From positions 62,001 through 126,000 of the forward strand of contig NZ_CALPCB010000001.1 in the NCBI RefSeq assembly GCF_943192895.1: 64,000 bases of DNA, in the 5' to 3' direction. Shown here in pieces: positions 38,751-47,770 of this stretch. The translations under genes were made by a program, and so were the position numbers. Position 1 is the first letter of the stretch, and each line of letters starts with the position of its first letter. The notes beneath the pieces are model-generated. The model was given only the letters and a program-made list of their open reading frames with translations. It did not search any database and was not told the origin of the DNA. The DNA is from Veillonella_A intestinalis. GTDB taxonomy: Bacteria > Bacillota > Negativicutes > Veillonellales > Veillonellaceae.

Positions 38751-40163
38751 ATGAATCATATGAGGAAAACGATAGCGTCTTGGGTAGTGCCTATTATAGT
38801 GGGTGTTGGGATTGCAATTTCACCAGTACCAGCAGGGCTTTCTAATCAAGCGTGGTATTTATTAGCTGTATTTTTGGGAACTATCATTGGTTTTATATTG
38901 CAACCATTGCCAATTGGTGCTATTGCATTTATTAGTATTACAATTACACAATTGGCTAATATTTTAAAGCCGAGTCAGGCTTTAGCTGGATTTGGTAATA
39001 GTAGTATTTGGTTAATTGTAGCAGCCTTTTTGTTTGCTAAAAGCTTTATAAAAACGGGGTTAGGGCGGCGAATCGCTTTTTGGCTAATTAAGAAAATGGG
39101 GACGAGTACCTTAAAATTAGCGTATACGATTATTTTAAGTGATTTGATTATTAGTCCAGCGACACCTTCTAATGCAGCGAGAGCTGGGGGGATTTTATTT
39201 CCCATTGTAAGAGGTTTAGCCTCTGCATTTGATTCAGAACCAAATAAGAACCCCCGTCGAGTAGGCGCTTTTTTGATGCAAGCTGAATATCAAGGAAATA
39301 CAATAACGTCAGCAATGTTTATGACTTCTATGGCAGGCAATCCATTAGCCATTTTATTAGCTAGCCAAGCCTTAGGCATTAATATGTCTTGGGGCACTTG
39401 GGCCTTGGCAGCTATTGTTCCAGGTTTAATCGCGTTAGCAGTGGTTCCGTATTATTTGTATAAAGTGTATCCGCCAGAATTAAAAAAGACGCCAGAAGCA
39501 CAAGCATTAGCCCATAGAGAATTAGCAGATATGGGGCCTATGAGTAATTCTGAAAAGATGGTAGCTGTTATTTTTATAGGCGCTTTGTTATTGTGGAGCA
39601 CCTCTAATATTACTGGGATTCATGCGACAGTAGTTGCTTTGTTAGGGGTATCTAGTATGTTGGTCACAAGAATTTTAGAGTGGCAGGATGTATTGGATGA
39701 AAAAGGTGCTTGGGATACATTGATTTGGATGGGCACACTGGTAGGGTTAGCAGGTCAGCTAGCTAAGACAGGAATCATTGACTGGATGTCAGTTCATATT
39801 AGTAGTGCCTTAGTTGGTGTATCTTGGTTGGCAACTTTAACTATTTTATTGCTTATTTATTTCTATATTCATTATGGCTTTGCAAGTTTAACTGCTCATA
39901 TTACAGCTTTATATTCCGCATTTGTTACGATTGCTGTAGCGGCAGGCGCACCTGTATATTTGGCTGTTTTAGTATTTGCATTTGCTTCTAATTTATGTAT
40001 GTCATTAACGCATTATGCAGCTGCACCAGCACCAATCTATTTTGGGGCTGGCTATGTATCACAACAAACTTGGTGGAAGTTAGGATTCCAAGTTTCTGTG
40101 ATTAACATAATAATTTGGTTCGGTATTGGTTCTGCTTGGTGGTATATGTTAGGTTTATGGTAA
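38751..40163 (+). CDS. DASS-family anion/dicarboxylate transporter
   Basis: 470 residues, about 12 membrane segments. Signature parts are ISPATPSNAARAGGILFPIV (about 133-155), the second SNA-like TSAMFMTSMAGNPLAI, and LTHYAAAPAPIYFGAGYVSQ near the C-terminus. It is related to CitT/TtdT and 2-oxoglutarate-malate translocators. Together with the two dehydratase subunits it forms a uptake-and-conversion operon for malate, fumarate or tartrate, in line with Veillonella-type organic acid metabolism. Confidence 0.9.
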   Translation: MNHMRKTIASWVVPIIVGVGIAISPVPAGLSNQAWYLLAVFLGTIIGFILQPLPIGAIAFISITITQLANILKPSQALAGFGNSSIWLIVAAFLFAKSFIKTGLGRRIAFWLIKKMGTSTLKLAYTIILSDLIISPATPSNAARAGGILFPIVRGLASAFDSEPNKNPRRVGAFLMQAEYQGNTITSAMFMTSMAGNPLAILLASQALGINMSWGTWALAAIVPGLIALAVVPYYLYKVYPPELKKTPEAQALAHRELADMGPMSNSEKMVAVIFIGALLLWSTSNITGIHATVVALLGVSSMLVTRILEWQDVLDEKGAWDTLIWMGTLVGLAGQLAKTGIIDWMSVHISSALVGVSWLATLTILLLIYFYIHYGFASLTAHITALYSAFVTIAVAAGAPVYLAVLVFAFASNLCMSLTHYAAAPAPIYFGAGYVSQQTWWKLGFQVSVINIIIWFGIGSAWWYMLGLW

Positions 40164-40168
40164 TAAAG

Positions 40169-40200
40169 ACAGCAGGTCTGTATAGACCTGCTGTTTTTTA
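40169..40200 (+). terminator. Terminator of the dicarboxylate operon
   Basis: ACAGCAGGTCT-GTAT-AGACCTGCTGT then TTTTTTA. Confidence 0.92.
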
Positions 40201-40255
40201 CTATGCTACTATGCAATGTTGAGTAATTATATTGAAAAATACGTATAATGAGTGT

Positions 40256-40285
40256 TTGAAGTGCATAAAAGTTCTATGTTACAAT
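40256..40285 (+). promoter_or_regulatory. Promoter of the repeat-containing small RNA
   Basis: TTGAAG (40256-40261), 18-bp spacer, TACAAT (40280-40285). It would start transcription near 40292. Confidence 0.55.
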
Positions 40286-40291
40286 TTATGT

Positions 40292-40440
40292 AGAATTACC
40301 GAAAGGTAATGGGGAGCTTGACTCCTCGCGTCTCCGCGTTGGCGGTGTGGATTGAAGAGTGTTTTTGGTACTAAAAAGAAGAGATTAAAAACTGTTGTGA
40401 ATAATAGTATGCTAGATTTATTATTTACAACAGTTCTCTT
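40292..40440 (+). ncRNA. Structured small RNA containing a CRISPR-repeat-like hairpin
   Basis: Three hairpins follow one another: ATTACC-GAAA-GGTAAT (40295-40310), GGGGAG-CTTGA-CTCCTC (40311-40327) and CCGC-GTTG-GCGG (40334-40345). The third lies in a word GTCTCCGCGTTGGCGGTGTG followed by GATTGAAG (40330-40357), with the same ends as both array repeats (GTCT...GGATTGAAG) but a different stem. Then comes a spacer-like stretch (GTGTTTTTGGTACTAAAAAG) and a 17-bp hairpin with T-run. It lies about 100 bp upstream of the cas promoter. Most likely a crRNA-like regulator or a relic array. Confidence 0.55.
40390..40440 (+). terminator. Terminator of the repeat-containing small RNA
   Basis: AACTGTTGTGAATAATA (40390-40406) pairs over 17 positions (one G-T wobble) with TATTATTTACAACAGTT (40419-40435), followed by CTCTTTTA. 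Confidence 0.75.
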
Positions 40441-40482
40441 TTATATAAGGTCAATCAAGTATTAAAAAAGTGAAAACAGGGC

Positions 40483-40511
40483 TTGCAGATTTTGCAAATG
40501 GCGAGTATAAT
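40483..40511 (+). promoter_or_regulatory. cas operon promoter
   Basis: TTGCAG (40483-40488), 17 bp, TATAAT (40506-40511). Transcription would begin near 40518, 22 nt before the cas3 start. Confidence 0.75.
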
Positions 40512-40539
40512 ACAAATTAAAGATATGGAGGGATTTAAA

Positions 40540-43311
40540 GTGAAAAATATTAAAGTTCGTGTTATTGGTACTAATTTAAAAGAGATTAAAGTGCAATACA
40601 TCTTTGACCACTTGCAAAATTGTGCAGAATATTCTAAAGAAATAGGGGTAGAGATTGGCATACCGTCAATGTGTTTCTTGGTAGGATTGCTACATGACTC
40701 GGGTAAGGCAACAACAGCCTTTCAGAGATATATCAGTGGTGAAACAAAGGGGAAAGTTATTCATTCGAATACGGGTGCTCGTTATTTAAAAGAATTGAAT
40801 AAAACAGCTTGGAAAAATGTGCAGGTGAAACAAGAAAACATAACTAAAGAAGAACAGGAACAACGTGAGCTATATCTCGCGCTGATGCAGTATGCGATCT
40901 TAGCTCATCATGGACTTTTTGATATATTCAAAGACAATTCATGTAAATTTATAAGTCGTATTAATGACTATAAAATCGAGTATGGTGAAAATAAAGAAGA
41001 AGAACAAGAATTTTTTACTATATTAAATGATTGGCTAGTAGATAATTATGAGCAAACTTTAGAAGATCTATTTATTAAAGGGTATGAAGAATTCTCAAAA
41101 TGGAATGCTTTAAAGGAAGAGTTACTTGAGGCCTATGATCCGATAGCGAATAAAAATGAGCGTGCTATCGCCAAAGCCACCTACGATGGTTATCAGGCAA
41201 GGCTGATCTTATCGATCTTGAAAGATAGTGACATTTATGATTCTGCAAATTTTGGTCGAGATATTATTGATAAGCGCTATAGTGTAGAGGAAACGCAATC
41301 TATTTGGGGTGAATTAAGTCAGCAGGTTACCACTTTTTATAATCAATTTGGCACACCTACTAGTGAATTAAATCGTGTGCGCACAGCATTAGCGGATGAG
41401 GTATTAGCAAAGGCAACGCAATGCTGTGAAGGGAATTTTAAATTAGATATGCCCGTAGGTTCAGGTAAGACTTATGCAGCCTTACGTTTTGCTGTAGAAA
41501 ATGCCAAGCATTTTAAGAAAAAACGCATTTTCTATACTACGGCGTTTTTATCTGTCCTTGAACAAAATGCACAGGAAATACGAGATGTTTTAACAGCAAA
41601 GGGAACTAGAACCGACATAGAAGGTCATATTTTAGAACATCATTCTAATGTGATTGATGATTATAGAGAAAAATTGTTAGATGATGAACATGCTTTAGAC
41701 AATTCATACACCGAAGAAGCAGACTATAGTTATGTAAACTATTTACGTGAGTCCTGGGAGATCCCAGTGGTGCTAACTACGATCGTACAGCTTAGTAATA
41801 CTTTGTTTGCTAGTCGAGCAGCCTCCATTCGTAGATTTTGTAAGCTAATAAAAGCTACAATAATCATTGACGAGATTCAAAGTTTGCCGCCTGAAATTAT
41901 CTATAATTACAATTTGATGATGAACTTTTTGACTAAAATGGCAGGGGCTACGCTGATCCATTGTACGGCAACACCACCAGGCTATGATCAGAGTGCCGTA
42001 TTGCGTTACCCTTGTATCTATGGTTATCGCACCTTGGCTAAGGGGACAGAAGTACCGCTGATTGAATTGACCTCTAAAGAAAATAGCACTAATAAAGTCT
42101 TTTCACGGGTAGAATATAGAAGTTTATTAGGTCCAGATAACCAGGCTAACTTATCCACAGAAGCGTTGGTGAATCATATTTTAGAGCGGATTAAGTCAGA
42201 ACAAAGTATTTTGGTTGTAGTTAACACGAAGAAAGCAGTGAGTACTTTATATGATGCCCTAGAAATGGCATTAATAGACAATGGCCAAGAAGATGATATT
42301 TCTTTATTTAATTTAACTACAAATCAATGTGCGGCACATCGATTACATTATATTTCGACGATTAAAGCGCAATTAAAAGCTTTGCGCAAAGGAGAGAGTC
42401 AACAACGTTTGATTTGTGTTAGCACAAATTTAATTGAAGCGGGCGTAGATGTAGATTTTGATGTGGTATATCGGTCATTAATTGGTATTGATAGCATTAT
42501 TCAATCGGCTGGACGTTGTAATCGTGAGGGTAAAAAGCAAGGAAATGGGCTCATGTATATCATGAACTATGGAAAAGATGATATAGGACGAATTTCTTTG
42601 TTTGAAAACGCACAGAAAGCCACCAAGACTTTATTGAGTCAAATAGATACGCAAAAATGGATTTCTAATAAAGAGGATTCAAGCTTCACGATGACGAACT
42701 CTATTAATGAGCTATTAGTGGCCTATAATCAAGAGCTGTATAGAAATTTACAAAATAAAGATAGTGAAGCTTTAAAATATGAAATTAAAATTAACGGTAA
42801 TAAGTCTAAGCTAACGCTGCTAGATTTATTGAGTACTAATCAGCGAATTTATGATGAATTTTCTCAAAAAATGGCATTAAAGGCTGATTCTAATCAAGGG
42901 CAATTAGTAAAGGCTAATCTTGCGAGCTTATTAAGAGGCAAGAAGTTAACGAGTAAAATAAATCCTATACTGAAGCAAAGTTTTCGGACTGCTGGCGATA
43001 ATTTTAGATTGATTGATGATAATACAGTAACTGTTATTGTGCCGTACGATAGTGAAGAGTGCACGGCTTTGCTAAATAAGCTATATAATATTCTGGACCA
43101 AATTATTACTTGGTCTGGGGATGATATGTATAAAGAATTAAGACAAGTTTTACGTCGGTTACAACGATATACTATTTCAATTCGTCGTGACATGATTAAT
43201 AAGTGTGCTGTGTCTTGGGAATTAGATAAGCAAATTTGTATCTTACAAAAGCAAGATTATGATGATAAAAAAGGGCTTATAAAGGGTGATATGGAAATAT
43301 TAGTTTATTAG
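40540..43311 (+). CDS. cas3: CRISPR-associated nuclease-helicase Cas3 (type I-C)
   Basis: 923 residues from GTG at 40540, set by GGAGGG 7 nt upstream and by the promoter at 40506, which lies inside the longer open frame. The HD nuclease domain has LLHDSGKATTAFQRYI (about 48-63) and YAILAHHGLF. The helicase has Walker A LDMPVGSGKTYAAL (about 302-315), the IIDEIQSLPPE box (about 442), HCTATPP (about 473) and QSAGRCNREGKKQGNG (about 656). It unwinds and degrades DNA marked by Cascade. First gene of the complete cas operon. Confidence 0.95.
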   Translation: MKNIKVRVIGTNLKEIKVQYIFDHLQNCAEYSKEIGVEIGIPSMCFLVGLLHDSGKATTAFQRYISGETKGKVIHSNTGARYLKELNKTAWKNVQVKQENITKEEQEQRELYLALMQYAILAHHGLFDIFKDNSCKFISRINDYKIEYGENKEEEQEFFTILNDWLVDNYEQTLEDLFIKGYEEFSKWNALKEELLEAYDPIANKNERAIAKATYDGYQARLILSILKDSDIYDSANFGRDIIDKRYSVEETQSIWGELSQQVTTFYNQFGTPTSELNRVRTALADEVLAKATQCCEGNFKLDMPVGSGKTYAALRFAVENAKHFKKKRIFYTTAFLSVLEQNAQEIRDVLTAKGTRTDIEGHILEHHSNVIDDYREKLLDDEHALDNSYTEEADYSYVNYLRESWEIPVVLTTIVQLSNTLFASRAASIRRFCKLIKATIIIDEIQSLPPEIIYNYNLMMNFLTKMAGATLIHCTATPPGYDQSAVLRYPCIYGYRTLAKGTEVPLIELTSKENSTNKVFSRVEYRSLLGPDNQANLSTEALVNHILERIKSEQSILVVVNTKKAVSTLYDALEMALIDNGQEDDISLFNLTTNQCAAHRLHYISTIKAQLKALRKGESQQRLICVSTNLIEAGVDVDFDVVYRSLIGIDSIIQSAGRCNREGKKQGNGLMYIMNYGKDDIGRISLFENAQKATKTLLSQIDTQKWISNKEDSSFTMTNSINELLVAYNQELYRNLQNKDSEALKYEIKINGNKSKLTLLDLLSTNQRIYDEFSQKMALKADSNQGQLVKANLASLLRGKKLTSKINPILKQSFRTAGDNFRLIDDNTVTVIVPYDSEECTALLNKLYNILDQIITWSGDDMYKELRQVLRRLQRYTISIRRDMINKCAVSWELDKQICILQKQDYDDKKGLIKGDMEILVY

Positions 43312-43324
43312 AGGAGGGGATGCT

Positions 43325-44122
43325 ATGTTTCAATCCAAGCCATTTTATATGAAGGTTTATGGTGACTATGCTTTATTCACGGATCCTATGTCAAAAGGGG
43401 GCGGTGAAAAGTTTACGTATCAAGTGCCGACGTATCAAGCGCTGAAAGGTATTGTGGAAGCATCTTATTGGAAGCCGAGTATCTACTATGTGATCGATGA
43501 AGTGAAAGTGTTAAATCCCGTAAAGATGGAAACACGTGGCATTTTATTACCTTTGGGAACGTCGGATAGTAAAACAGGTATTCCCAATAAAGATTTATCG
43601 TATTTTACATATTTAAAAGATGTAGCCTATGCGATTAAGTTTCACTTTGAGTGGAATGAGCAGTTTCCTGATATGAAGGCTGATTGGGATGAGAAAAAAC
43701 ATGAACAGATTATACTACGCTCTATGAGTAGAGGGGGTCGTCGGGATATTTTCTTAGGTACGAGAGAATGTATAGGCTATGTTCAGCGCTTACGAGAAAG
43801 TGATTATGAAGCATTACAACCAGTTAAAACGGGTGATGTTTCTTATGGAATTATGTTTCACTCCTTTGTGTATCCTGGGTTTGCCAATCAGGATACACGG
43901 GAGCCACGTCAAAAAGGGGTAACACAGTCCTATACAGATGGTCATTTATATTCTAATTTTACATCCATTTTTATGCGTGATGGGGTAATTAGTTTTATAC
44001 GACCAGAAGAGTGTGAAATTACGCATAAATTACGGCCATATCCTAAGTTAAAAGACATACGATATATGTCGGTTGATGAGGAATTAGCTTTATATGATAC
44101 AGAAGGGGGTGACAGTGAATGA
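43325..44122 (+). CDS. cas5c: Cas5c (Cas5d), crRNA-processing subunit
   Basis: 265 residues; GAGGAGGGG precedes the ATG. FYMKVYGDYALFTDPMSKGG, YQVPTYQALKGIVEASYWKP and GGRRDIFLGTRECIGYV (about 136-153) are family marks. In type I-C this subunit replaces Cas6, cutting the pre-crRNA at the repeat hairpin and staying on the 5' handle. Here it would have to handle two array repeats with different stems. Confidence 0.95.
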   Translation: MFQSKPFYMKVYGDYALFTDPMSKGGGEKFTYQVPTYQALKGIVEASYWKPSIYYVIDEVKVLNPVKMETRGILLPLGTSDSKTGIPNKDLSYFTYLKDVAYAIKFHFEWNEQFPDMKADWDEKKHEQIILRSMSRGGRRDIFLGTRECIGYVQRLRESDYEALQPVKTGDVSYGIMFHSFVYPGFANQDTREPRQKGVTQSYTDGHLYSNFTSIFMRDGVISFIRPEECEITHKLRPYPKLKDIRYMSVDEELALYDTEGGDSE

Positions 44123-46110
44123 ATCTATTGAAGGTACTATTAACTACTTATGATCAAGCCCTTAGTTGTGGGGTGGTGGATAATAGTGACAATATGAAGG
44201 AGCCCAATCTATTGCCCTTGTATCATAGTAATAAAAAATCGGCAACTGGCAAGGATATCTTTGTGATTACCTTAAATGAAGAAGGTCGACTGATTAAGGG
44301 GTCTTATTTGGAGCAAAATGAGTATATTGTTTTTCCTGTAACAGAAGAGTCGATTAATCGAACGACTAATGCAGCGCCTCATCCTATTTGTGATGAAGTG
44401 AGCTATTTAGTTAGTGATGGCACTAAAAAAGGTATTGAAAAAAATAAATTGTACTTTGAAGTGCAGGAGGATATAAAAACCTTTTTAGAACAGCACAATA
44501 AACAAAATATAGCGTTTCAAGCTATATATCGCTATGTGAGAGGGAATACCCTGTTGGAAGATATTGCAAATAATATAACTAAAGGGGAAGCCTATACCTT
44601 AGATGGTTCAGCGGTAATATATGAAGAGGCAGGCAAGCAAACTAAAGTTGATTTAGCTAAATTATTTATTACCTTTGAAATAGCGTATGCAGATAAGGGT
44701 ATAATCACTGTTTCACAAGATAAGGAGCTTCATCAGTTATATATTGAGTATGTAACGGCGCAGAATGAAGCACAGCCAGAACAAGAATATTGTGATATTT
44801 CTGGTAAAAAAATGTACTGCATTAGTACTCACCGTGGACTTGTGGGTAAAGCGAAGTTAATTAGTATTAGTAATCATAAGGATACTTACTTTGGCCGATT
44901 CACCGATGGGGAGCAGATTATTCATATTGGCTATGAAACGTCGCAAAAAATCCATAATATGTTGAAATTCTTACTAGATAGCGATAAATATAAGCATTAT
45001 TTAGGAGAAAACTCCTATTGTGTATCTTGGCTTTCTTATGATTTATTAGCAGCGCAAGCCCCTTTATATGAAGACCAAGAAGTTCGACAGTCTGATGAGG
45101 GCTACTCCAGTGATGAAACACAAGTAGATGAAACGGAAAATGACGATACTTCAGCAGAACCTATGAAGCATGAAGATGTACTATTAGGTTATATTGTTCC
45201 TGCGTTGACTCGTTATTTTGCTGGCGTTAGTGAGCGTGAAGTGACAGAAGCGGACGATTTTTTCTGTGTTTTGATTATTGAAAAAAGTAGTAATGGCCGT
45301 ATGTCTGTGAAATATTTCCAAAGTTTTGCTATTTCAGATATTAAAGAACGGGCTCAGCAATGGTATATCGATTTGGCTTGGCCTCATTGGGATGTGGAAA
45401 ATCAGACTCGCATTATGCAAGCACCTAGTTTGCGGAAGTTGATTAACTATACTTACGGTGAAGAAGGCGATAAAGGGATTATTTGTCAACAAAAAAAGGT
45501 AGTGCGCAAAAATTTAGAACGACTTTTGCCTTGTGTTTTAACAGGTAAACCATTGCCTATTGATTTTTATCAGACCGCGGTTAATCGGTTAAAAAATAGA
45601 GAATCATACGATAAATTCTGGGATGCTGCACTAAATCGTTGTTGTAGTATTATAAAGAAACATAAAGCGGATAAGGGCTATCAAGTGTTTGATGAGAAGG
45701 GGGCTTTGCGTATGGAAAATTCACGCAGTTTCTTGTATGGTCGTTTACTAGCGACCTATGAAAAGTTAGAAATGGATGCTATGTCTAGTAATAGTAAAAG
45801 TGAAGGCCGTATAACAAATGCGGAACGCTTGTGGAGTGCTATGCAGAGCCGACCATTGCAAATTTCTGTTTTATTACAGCGTAAGAGCATGCCGTATCAG
45901 AATAGTTTGAAAAAGAGAAAAATGGGGCTATATGTTAATTACGATAAACTATTAACGGAATTGTATACGGCGATTAAAGCTACAGAAGAAAATACTCTTG
46001 TAGCAAGAGCTGTGTTAAAAGAAGACTTTATACTTGGTTATTATGCACAAAAACAAAGTTTTTATACTAAGAAAGATAAAACAGAGGTTAAGCTTGAAAC
46101 TGAAGAATAG
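44119..46110 (+). CDS. cas8c: Cas8c (Csd1), large Cascade subunit
   Basis: 663 residues; its ATG overlaps the cas5c stop (ATGA). Typical start NLLKVLLTTYDQALSCGVV, EYCDISGKKMYCISTHRGLV in the middle and the C-terminal helical part (LQISVLLQRKSMPYQNSLKK). It recognises the PAM and recruits Cas3. An acidic linker (about 315-350, SDEGYSSDETQVDETENDDT) separates the two halves. Confidence 0.93.
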   Translation: MNLLKVLLTTYDQALSCGVVDNSDNMKEPNLLPLYHSNKKSATGKDIFVITLNEEGRLIKGSYLEQNEYIVFPVTEESINRTTNAAPHPICDEVSYLVSDGTKKGIEKNKLYFEVQEDIKTFLEQHNKQNIAFQAIYRYVRGNTLLEDIANNITKGEAYTLDGSAVIYEEAGKQTKVDLAKLFITFEIAYADKGIITVSQDKELHQLYIEYVTAQNEAQPEQEYCDISGKKMYCISTHRGLVGKAKLISISNHKDTYFGRFTDGEQIIHIGYETSQKIHNMLKFLLDSDKYKHYLGENSYCVSWLSYDLLAAQAPLYEDQEVRQSDEGYSSDETQVDETENDDTSAEPMKHEDVLLGYIVPALTRYFAGVSEREVTEADDFFCVLIIEKSSNGRMSVKYFQSFAISDIKERAQQWYIDLAWPHWDVENQTRIMQAPSLRKLINYTYGEEGDKGIICQQKKVVRKNLERLLPCVLTGKPLPIDFYQTAVNRLKNRESYDKFWDAALNRCCSIIKKHKADKGYQVFDEKGALRMENSRSFLYGRLLATYEKLEMDAMSSNSKSEGRITNAERLWSAMQSRPLQISVLLQRKSMPYQNSLKKRKMGLYVNYDKLLTELYTAIKATEENTLVARAVLKEDFILGYYAQKQSFYTKKDKTEVKLETEE

Positions 46111-46235
46111 GCTAACAGTTAAGAATGATTAAAAGTGGAGAGTAATTTAAAACTGTAGTGATCGAATACGAGTGGTCTACAGAGAAATATATGCAAGTCT
46201 AAGTCATAATGATTAATGATTAGGGAGGTACTATT

Positions 46236-47084
46236 ATGAGTACATTAAGTAAAAAAATCGATTTTGTTTTGTTCTTTTCTGTAAATGGGGCGAATCCTAA
46301 TGGTGATCCTTTGATGGGGAATACGCCTCGTTCTGATTATGATGGCTATGGAGAAGTGTCTGATGTGGCGATTAAACGTAAATTACGTAATCGTTTCCAA
46401 GATACGGGCCATGAAATTTTTGTAAAATCACAAGAGCGAGTTGATGATGGCTTTTCCTCATTAGAAGCTCGTTTCACTAATAAATTTAGTGATAAAGTAA
46501 GCACCGAAGATGTAGTGAAAGAATCTTGTGAAACATGGCTTGATGTGCGTGCTTTTGGCCAAGTTATGACGTTCCAAAAGCGCTCTATTGGTATTCGTGG
46601 GCCTGTATCTATTAGCCGTGGTAAAAGTCTTGATGTAGTAGATGTTATTACTATGCAAATTACGCGTAGTACGAATGGGATGAATGCTGAAGTTGGTAAA
46701 CGTTCTTCCGATACAATGGGGACAAAATATTTTGTTGAATATGGTGTTTATAAAGTATGTGGTAGCATTAACTGTTATTTTGCTGAAAAAACAGGTTTCA
46801 CAGATGAAGATGCTGAAATTGTGAAAGAAGCATTACAAACTTTATTTGAAAATGATATGTCCTCTGCTCGTCCAGAAGGTAGTATGGCCGTAGAACGTTT
46901 ATATTGGTTTACGCATCCTAATAAATTGGGCTGTACATCGACAGCACATATTCATAATTTAGTAGAAGTAAAACATTTGGCTGAAGGGGCACCTCGTAGC
47001 TTTGCTGATTATGAAATCACACTTAATGAAGATAAGTTAGCTAGCTATAAGGCGGATGGGCTTACTGTTGAAATCATTGAATAA
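46236..47084 (+). CDS. cas7: Cas7c (Csd2), Cascade backbone
   Basis: 282 residues; AGGGAGG before the ATG. FVLFFSVNGANPNGDPLMGN and TPRSDYDGYGEVSDVAIKRK start the protein; IGIRGPVSISRGKSLDVVDV and SSDTMGTKYFVEYGVYKVCG follow. It polymerises along the crRNA spacer. A 125-bp gap before it contains a CTGTAG/CTACAG hairpin (about 46152-46181), possibly for differential expression of this high-copy subunit. Confidence 0.95.
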   Translation: MSTLSKKIDFVLFFSVNGANPNGDPLMGNTPRSDYDGYGEVSDVAIKRKLRNRFQDTGHEIFVKSQERVDDGFSSLEARFTNKFSDKVSTEDVVKESCETWLDVRAFGQVMTFQKRSIGIRGPVSISRGKSLDVVDVITMQITRSTNGMNAEVGKRSSDTMGTKYFVEYGVYKVCGSINCYFAEKTGFTDEDAEIVKEALQTLFENDMSSARPEGSMAVERLYWFTHPNKLGCTSTAHIHNLVEVKHLAEGAPRSFADYEITLNEDKLASYKADGLTVEIIE

Positions 47085-47116
47085 GCAATGAATAAGTATT
47101 GAATAAGTGTGATTAT

Positions 47117-47770
47117 ATGACACAAGAAGATGATTATTTACAAATAGCAGGTATTCAACATTTTACTTTTTGCCGTAGGCAATGGGCGCTGATTCATATT
47201 GAACAGGCGTGGGCAGATAACTTTTTTACCATTGATGGCAGTATTAAACATGAGAAAGTCGATACTGGCAAAACGGATGAAAAAATTGGCAACAAACGGG
47301 TGCTCCGTTCGTTGCCAGTTATCTCCCATACCTTAGGTATTCGTGGAATTTGTGATGCTGTGGAACTTGTAGAATCAGATACCGGCGAATATTTTAGTAA
47401 ATATGATGCCAAGTATACTGTAATTCCCGTAGAGTATAAGCGTGGTAAATCTAAAGAAGACTTAAGCGATCAATTGCAGGTTGTAGCTCAGGCACTATGC
47501 TTAGAAGAAATGCTGGGCATTAAAATTGCAGAGGGCGCTTTGTTTTATCATGAAACAAGACGGCGTGAAGTAGTATCTATTACAGAGGCTATGCGCGATT
47601 ATATTAAGCAAATGGTAGCTGAAATGAATCAATATTACGCACGTCAGTATACTCCGAAAGTAAAAATTAGTAAACGATGCAAGGCCTGCTCGTTACAAAA
47701 TATTTGTTTGCCTGAACTGAGTAAGGTAAAATCGGCAACAGAATATATGCAAAGGCGGTTGGAGGAATGA
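47117..47770 (+). CDS. cas4: Cas4 (RecB-like nuclease, iron-sulfur)
   Basis: 217 residues from the ATG at 47117; an upstream in-frame TTG lacks a ribosome site. Cys residues for the 4Fe-4S cluster are in FTFCRRQWALIH (about 19) and CKACSLQNICLPE (about 188-200). The RecB nuclease motif is VPVEYKRGKSKED (about 102-114). Cas4 trims prespacers and selects those next to a PAM for Cas1-Cas2. Confidence 0.94.
   Translation: MTQEDDYLQIAGIQHFTFCRRQWALIHIEQAWADNFFTIDGSIKHEKVDTGKTDEKIGNKRVLRSLPVISHTLGIRGICDAVELVESDTGEYFSKYDAKYTVIPVEYKRGKSKEDLSDQLQVVAQALCLEEMLGIKIAEGALFYHETRRREVVSITEAMRDYIKQMVAEMNQYYARQYTPKVKISKRCKACSLQNICLPELSKVKSATEYMQRRLEE

Noticed and set aside
40358..40380. A defined CreR target for the spacer-like stretch after the solitary repeat
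   Set aside because: The best local matches are short (9 of 14 upstream of the cas -35, or GAGTGTTT near its own promoter) and AT-rich; not enough to name a target.
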